A stretch of DNA of 64,000 nucleotides from Rudaea sp. 3F27F6 (lineage in GTDB: Bacteria; Pseudomonadota; Gammaproteobacteria; Xanthomonadales; Rhodanobacteraceae), in assembly GCF_005503555.1 (NCBI RefSeq), contig NZ_SCNG01000007.1, positions 176,181-240,180 on the forward strand. Reading direction: 5' to 3'. Each line of letters begins with the position of its first letter. The first letter of the stretch is position 1. The notes beneath the pieces were generated by a model. That model saw only the letters and a program-made list of their open reading frames with translations, was not told the DNA's origin and searched no databases. Position numbers and translations under genes: made by a program. Shown here piece after piece: positions 61,031 through 64,000 of this stretch.

Positions 61031-64000
61031 TCAGCGTTGCCGCTTGCGCAAGCCCAGCATCGCGCCCGCGGCAAACAGCAGGCCGAGCAGCGTCAGCATC
61101 CAGCGCGAGGCGACCGGTACCGGCACCGCCGGAGTCGGCGGCGTCTGATCGATCACGATCACCAGACTCGGCGCCGTGTTGTTCGCCGGGTTCGAGTCGG
61201 GCGTATCGCTGCTCACCGTCGTCGGCAAGGTGATCGTGCCCACCTGGGTCGGCGTGAACGTGGTCGTGCAGGTGATTACCGCGCCGACCGCAAAGTTCGC
61301 CACCGGCATGACCGGTGTGCACGTCGTACCCGGCGCGGCGGCTGGCATACCGACCGCGGCCGGCGAACCGGAAACGCCCGCGATCGAAGCCGTCGTATGC
61401 GGTAGCGTCGCGCCCGTGGCCGATGCCGGTATGCCGGTCACCGTACAGACCGCATTCGTCGCCGGCAGCGGGCCGTTGTTCACGCATGTCGTCACCACCG
61501 TCACCGGCGTGTTCACCGGCACCGTCTGCGTCGGCGCACCGACCGCCATCAGATCGGTGGCGACGCTGGTCACCGTGATCGTCACCGTCGTCGTCGCGCA
61601 ATTCGGCGGCGTGCTCTTGTCGCACAACTGGTAGTTCGCCGTGTACGTGCCCGGTGCCACCGTGCCGGCGACGTTCACCGCACCCGATGCCGGATCGAGC
61701 GTAATGCCAGGCGGCCAGGTACCGGTTTGCGTCACCGTCGCGTTGCCGCTCGGGCCGAGCGTAGCTGGCTGTCCGTTGACCTTGTCGTTCGTCGTCACGT
61801 TCGGCACCGCGATGCCGCCCGTGCCGGCCGCCACCGTGCCCGAATCGGGCTGCGGCACGACCACGCCGGTCACCGTCACCGTGTCGTTCACCGTCGCGCA
61901 ATTCGGTGGCGTGCTCTTGTCGCACAGCGTGTACGGCACCGTGTAGACACCCGGAGCCACCGTGCTGGCGACATTGACCGCACCCGTGCTCGGATCGAGC
62001 GTGATGCCTGGCGGCCACGTGCCGGACTGCGCCACGGTCGCGTTGCCGCTCGGACCCAGGATCGCCGGGTGAGTGTTGACCGTGTCGTTCGCCGCCACGT
62101 TCGCGATCGCCGTGCCGCCCGTGCCCGCCGCCACCGTGCCCGAATCGGTCACCGGATTGATCATGCCCGGGATGACTGCCGGCGTGGTCGTCGCGTCGTT
62201 GTTCGGCACCGGATCCGGCGTCGCACTGCCGGCCGTCGTCGTCAGCACGACGGTGCCCGGCGAGGTCGGCGTCCAGGTCGTCGTGCAAGTGATCGCGCTT
62301 CCCACCGCGAGGCTCGCCACCGGGCCCGGCGGATTGCAGGTCGTCGTCGCGCCCGGCGGTGCGCCGGTCACTTTGCACGTCGCGTTCGTCGCGGCATCCG
62401 GGCCGTTGTTCGTGCACGTCGTCACCACGCTGATCGGCGAGCCGATCGTGCCCGTCGCCGACGTGCCGCCGCCGACCATGTCGGCCGACGCCAGCGGCGT
62501 GCTCACGCAATGCGGATCGCCGGCCGTGCAGCTCGTCGACGGCGTACATGTCGCGCCGGCACCGGCCGTGCAACCCGCCGGCGGCATCGTCGTGTCGTCG
62601 GTAATAAGGTTGACGATCGTCGCCCCGCTCGCCAGCGGAGTGGCTGCCGTCACCGTCAGCGTCGCGCTCAGCGTGCCCACCTGCGTGCCGATTGCCGCCG
62701 GCACGTTGGCGATCGTGATCGTGCACGCCGCCGCTCCGGTCACGGTGCCCGTGCAGTCGCTCGTCGCGCCGCTCAGCGCCGCCGGGAACGTCGCGATCGT
62801 GTTCGCCGGAATCTTCTCGAAGAACACCGCATTGCCGATGGTCTGGCCGGTGTTCGTCGCGGTCAGCTGATACACGATCGTCTCGCCGGGCTGCGCCGGC
62901 GTGGCCGGGCTGATCTGCTTCTTCGCCACCGTGATCGCGGCCGCAGACGGCGTGACCGTCACCGTCGCTACCGCGTCGTCGCACGACGTCGGCACCACGG
63001 TCGAGCAGATCTCGTACGGCACGCTATAGGTACCCGGCGTAGCTCCCGGCGGCACCGTGATCGTTCCGTCGGCACGCAACACCAGCGTGGTCGGCGTACC
63101 CGCGCATCCCGTGCAGGTCTGCGCGCCGTTCGTCGCCACCGTCACGTTCGCGCTGCCGCTCGCAACGCTCGCCGGAGTCGTACCGACCTTGTCGTTGCCG
63201 AGTACCGACGGCGTCGTGCCTCCGGCCACCGACCCCGTGCTGAACGTGTCGTCCACCGCATCGATGATCGGCGGATTCACTGGCTTGGCGTTCGCACTCA
63301 GCGCACTGCCCGTGCTCGAACTCGCCGTGCCACCCACGTTGCCCGCCGTCGTCGTGTTTGCGCCGCCACCCAGGGTGCCCGGCGCCGTGTACGCGAACGT
63401 GCACACCACGCTCTGCCCCACACCCAACGTCGTCGGCATCGTCACTGTCGTGCCATTCACCGCGCATGTCGCGGCACCCACCGTGCCCGCACTGCTGCTC
63501 GGCACACAGCTCACGCCCGTCGCCGGATTCGCACCGGTGTTCTTGCAGGTCAGCGTCGCGTCCGGCACCACCATGCCCGGACCGAGCACCTCGGGCACAT
63601 TGCCCACCATCGCGCTCAGCGTCGTCGTCGAGTCAATCACCGTCACCGTCGCCATCGCGTTGTCGCACGCCGCCGGCGTCGTCGCCGGGTTCGCGCAGAT
63701 CTGGTACGGATAGGTGTACGTGCCCGGCGTCGTGTTCGGCGCCACCGTGATCGTGCCGTCCGCGTTCATTGTCAGGCTGCCGCTCGTCGGCGTCGGTGCC
63801 GTTCCCGGCGTCAAGGTCACGTTCGCACTGCCACTCGTCACGCTCGCCGCGGTCGTGCCCACCGTGTCGTTCAACAGCACGCTCGGTGTGTTGCCGCCCG
63901 CCACCGAACCGATCGTCGTCGGACCGTCGTCAAGCGCATCGATCACCTGCGCCACCATCGGCGGTGCCGTCGATCCGGCCGGATCGCTCGGGCTCGTCGC
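61031..64000 (-). CDS. DUF11-type repetitive surface protein with C-terminal sorting tail (5' truncated)
   Basis: About 990 residues are visible and the frame runs out of the right edge of the window, so the start is outside. The protein is a chain of DUF11/cadherin-like beta modules (GNVPEVLGPGMVVPDATLTC, AKKQISPATPAQPGETIVYQ, TVAAGTGGTAIANVAANDTV and more), typical of large adhesin or envelope proteins. It ends with an IPTL-CTERM-like signal: VPVASRWMLTLLGLLFAAGA, then MLGLRKRQR. Two adjacent modules are repeated at DNA level with an exact 300-base period. Confidence 0.85.
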   Translation of the reverse strand, partial: ATSPSDPAGSTAPPMVAQVIDALDDGPTTIGSVAGGNTPSVLLNDTVGTTAASVTSGSANVTLTPGTAPTPTSGSLTMNADGTITVAPNTTPGTYTYPYQICANPATTPAACDNAMATVTVIDSTTTLSAMVGNVPEVLGPGMVVPDATLTCKNTGANPATGVSCVPSSSAGTVGAATCAVNGTTVTMPTTLGVGQSVVCTFAYTAPGTLGGGANTTTAGNVGGTASSSTGSALSANAKPVNPPIIDAVDDTFSTGSVAGGTTPSVLGNDKVGTTPASVASGSANVTVATNGAQTCTGCAGTPTTLVLRADGTITVPPGATPGTYSVPYEICSTVVPTSCDDAVATVTVTPSAAAITVAKKQISPATPAQPGETIVYQLTATNTGQTIGNAVFFEKIPANTIATFPAALSGATSDCTGTVTGAAACTITIANVPAAIGTQVGTLSATLTVTAATPLASGATIVNLITDDTTMPPAGCTAGAGATCTPSTSCTAGDPHCVSTPLASADMVGGGTSATGTIGSPISVVTTCTNNGPDAATNATCKVTGAPPGATTTCNPPGPVASLAVGSAITCTTTWTPTSPGTVVLTTTAGSATPDPVPNNDATTTPAVIPGMINPVTDSGTVAAGTGGTAIANVAANDTVNTHPAILGPSGNATVAQSGTWPPGITLDPSTGAVNVASTVAPGVYTVPYTLCDKSTPPNCATVNDTVTVTGVVVPQPDSGTVAAGTGGIAVPNVTTNDKVNGQPATLGPSGNATVTQTGTWPPGITLDPASGAVNVAGTVAPGTYTANYQLCDKSTPPNCATTTVTITVTSVATDLMAVGAPTQTVPVNTPVTVVTTCVNNGPLPATNAVCTVTGIPASATGATLPHTTASIAGVSGSPAAVGMPAAAPGTTCTPVMPVANFAVGAVITCTTTFTPTQVGTITLPTTVSSDTPDSNPANNTAPSLVIVIDQTPPTPAVPVPVASRWMLTLLGLLFAAGAMLGLRKRQR
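61594..61920. repeat. 300-base internal repeat in the DUF11 gene
   Basis: GCGCAATTCGG begins at 61596 and again at 61896, and the following text (GGCGTGCTCTTGTCGCACA) matches nearly perfectly, giving a 300-base, 100-residue repeat unit. Each codes for PPNCAT-type module ends. Confidence 0.75.

Noticed and set aside
60954..62984. 676-codon alternative minus-strand frame in the DUF11 gene
   Set aside because: It is Gly/His/Arg/Asp-rich periodic sequence produced by reading the DUF11 repeats in another frame.
1..64000. tRNA genes, rRNA genes, CRISPR arrays or riboswitches
   Set aside because: None was recognised by eye on either strand. A covariance-model scan would be needed to exclude small or unusual RNAs.

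Overview
The window looks like a high-GC gammaproteobacterium of the Lysobacterales (Xanthomonadales) type. I infer this from the lexA-imuA-imuB-dnaE2 mutagenesis cassette, the wHTH-kinase-TPR regulator, the SBBP and DUF11 cell-surface proteins with sorting-like tails, and the gene style throughout. No 16S gene or tRNA is present to confirm it. No CRISPR array and no complete insertion sequence were found.

Region 1 (1-13427) is metal and stress cargo. It holds the tail of a His-rich cytochrome c, a DUF4440 protein with a tiny lipoprotein, a secreted serine protease, an orphan PD-(D/E)XK nuclease, a mercury locus (merR divergent from merT-merP-GDCCVxC, with no merA) and a seven-gene minus-strand copper operon built around cusC-cusB-cusA and four small exported or membrane proteins.

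Region 2 (about 13.4-14.6 kb) is a scar: no gene for about 600 bases, then fragments of pstB and pstA that belong to a chromosomal phosphate transporter.

Region 3 (about 14.6-45.4 kb) is a plasmid-like integrative conjugative element, with gene content and order resembling the Tn4371 family. From left to right it has alpA, a LuxR solo, small conserved genes, trbI-G-F-L-J-E-D-C, an antisense HU plus HTH cassette, trbB, a CopG-type gene, traG, a relaxase, an oriT-like region, a transglycosylase, a TraF peptidase, DUF2840, parB, parA, a parS-like site, an iteron oriV, repA, radC, a large ParB-like protein, DUF6573, a winged-helix HipA fusion and parDE. No integrase is in the window. The element carries several repeated DNA signals that its genes do not explain: a 12-base palindrome at four sites (plus one core match), a shared operator at the trbC/HU, parA and repA promoters, a motif shared by the oriT region and the trbC/HU promoter, and a family of long stem-loops upstream of accessory genes.

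Region 4 (45.7-64 kb) appears chromosomal: a TetR regulator with overlapping palindromic operators and a divergent M19-like dipeptidase that lacks usual zinc ligands, a large SBBP propeller protein divergent from a wHTH-kinase-TM-TPR protein, the SOS mutagenesis cassette with a LexA-box-like dyad on the lexA start codon, and the C-terminal part of a DUF11-type surface protein.
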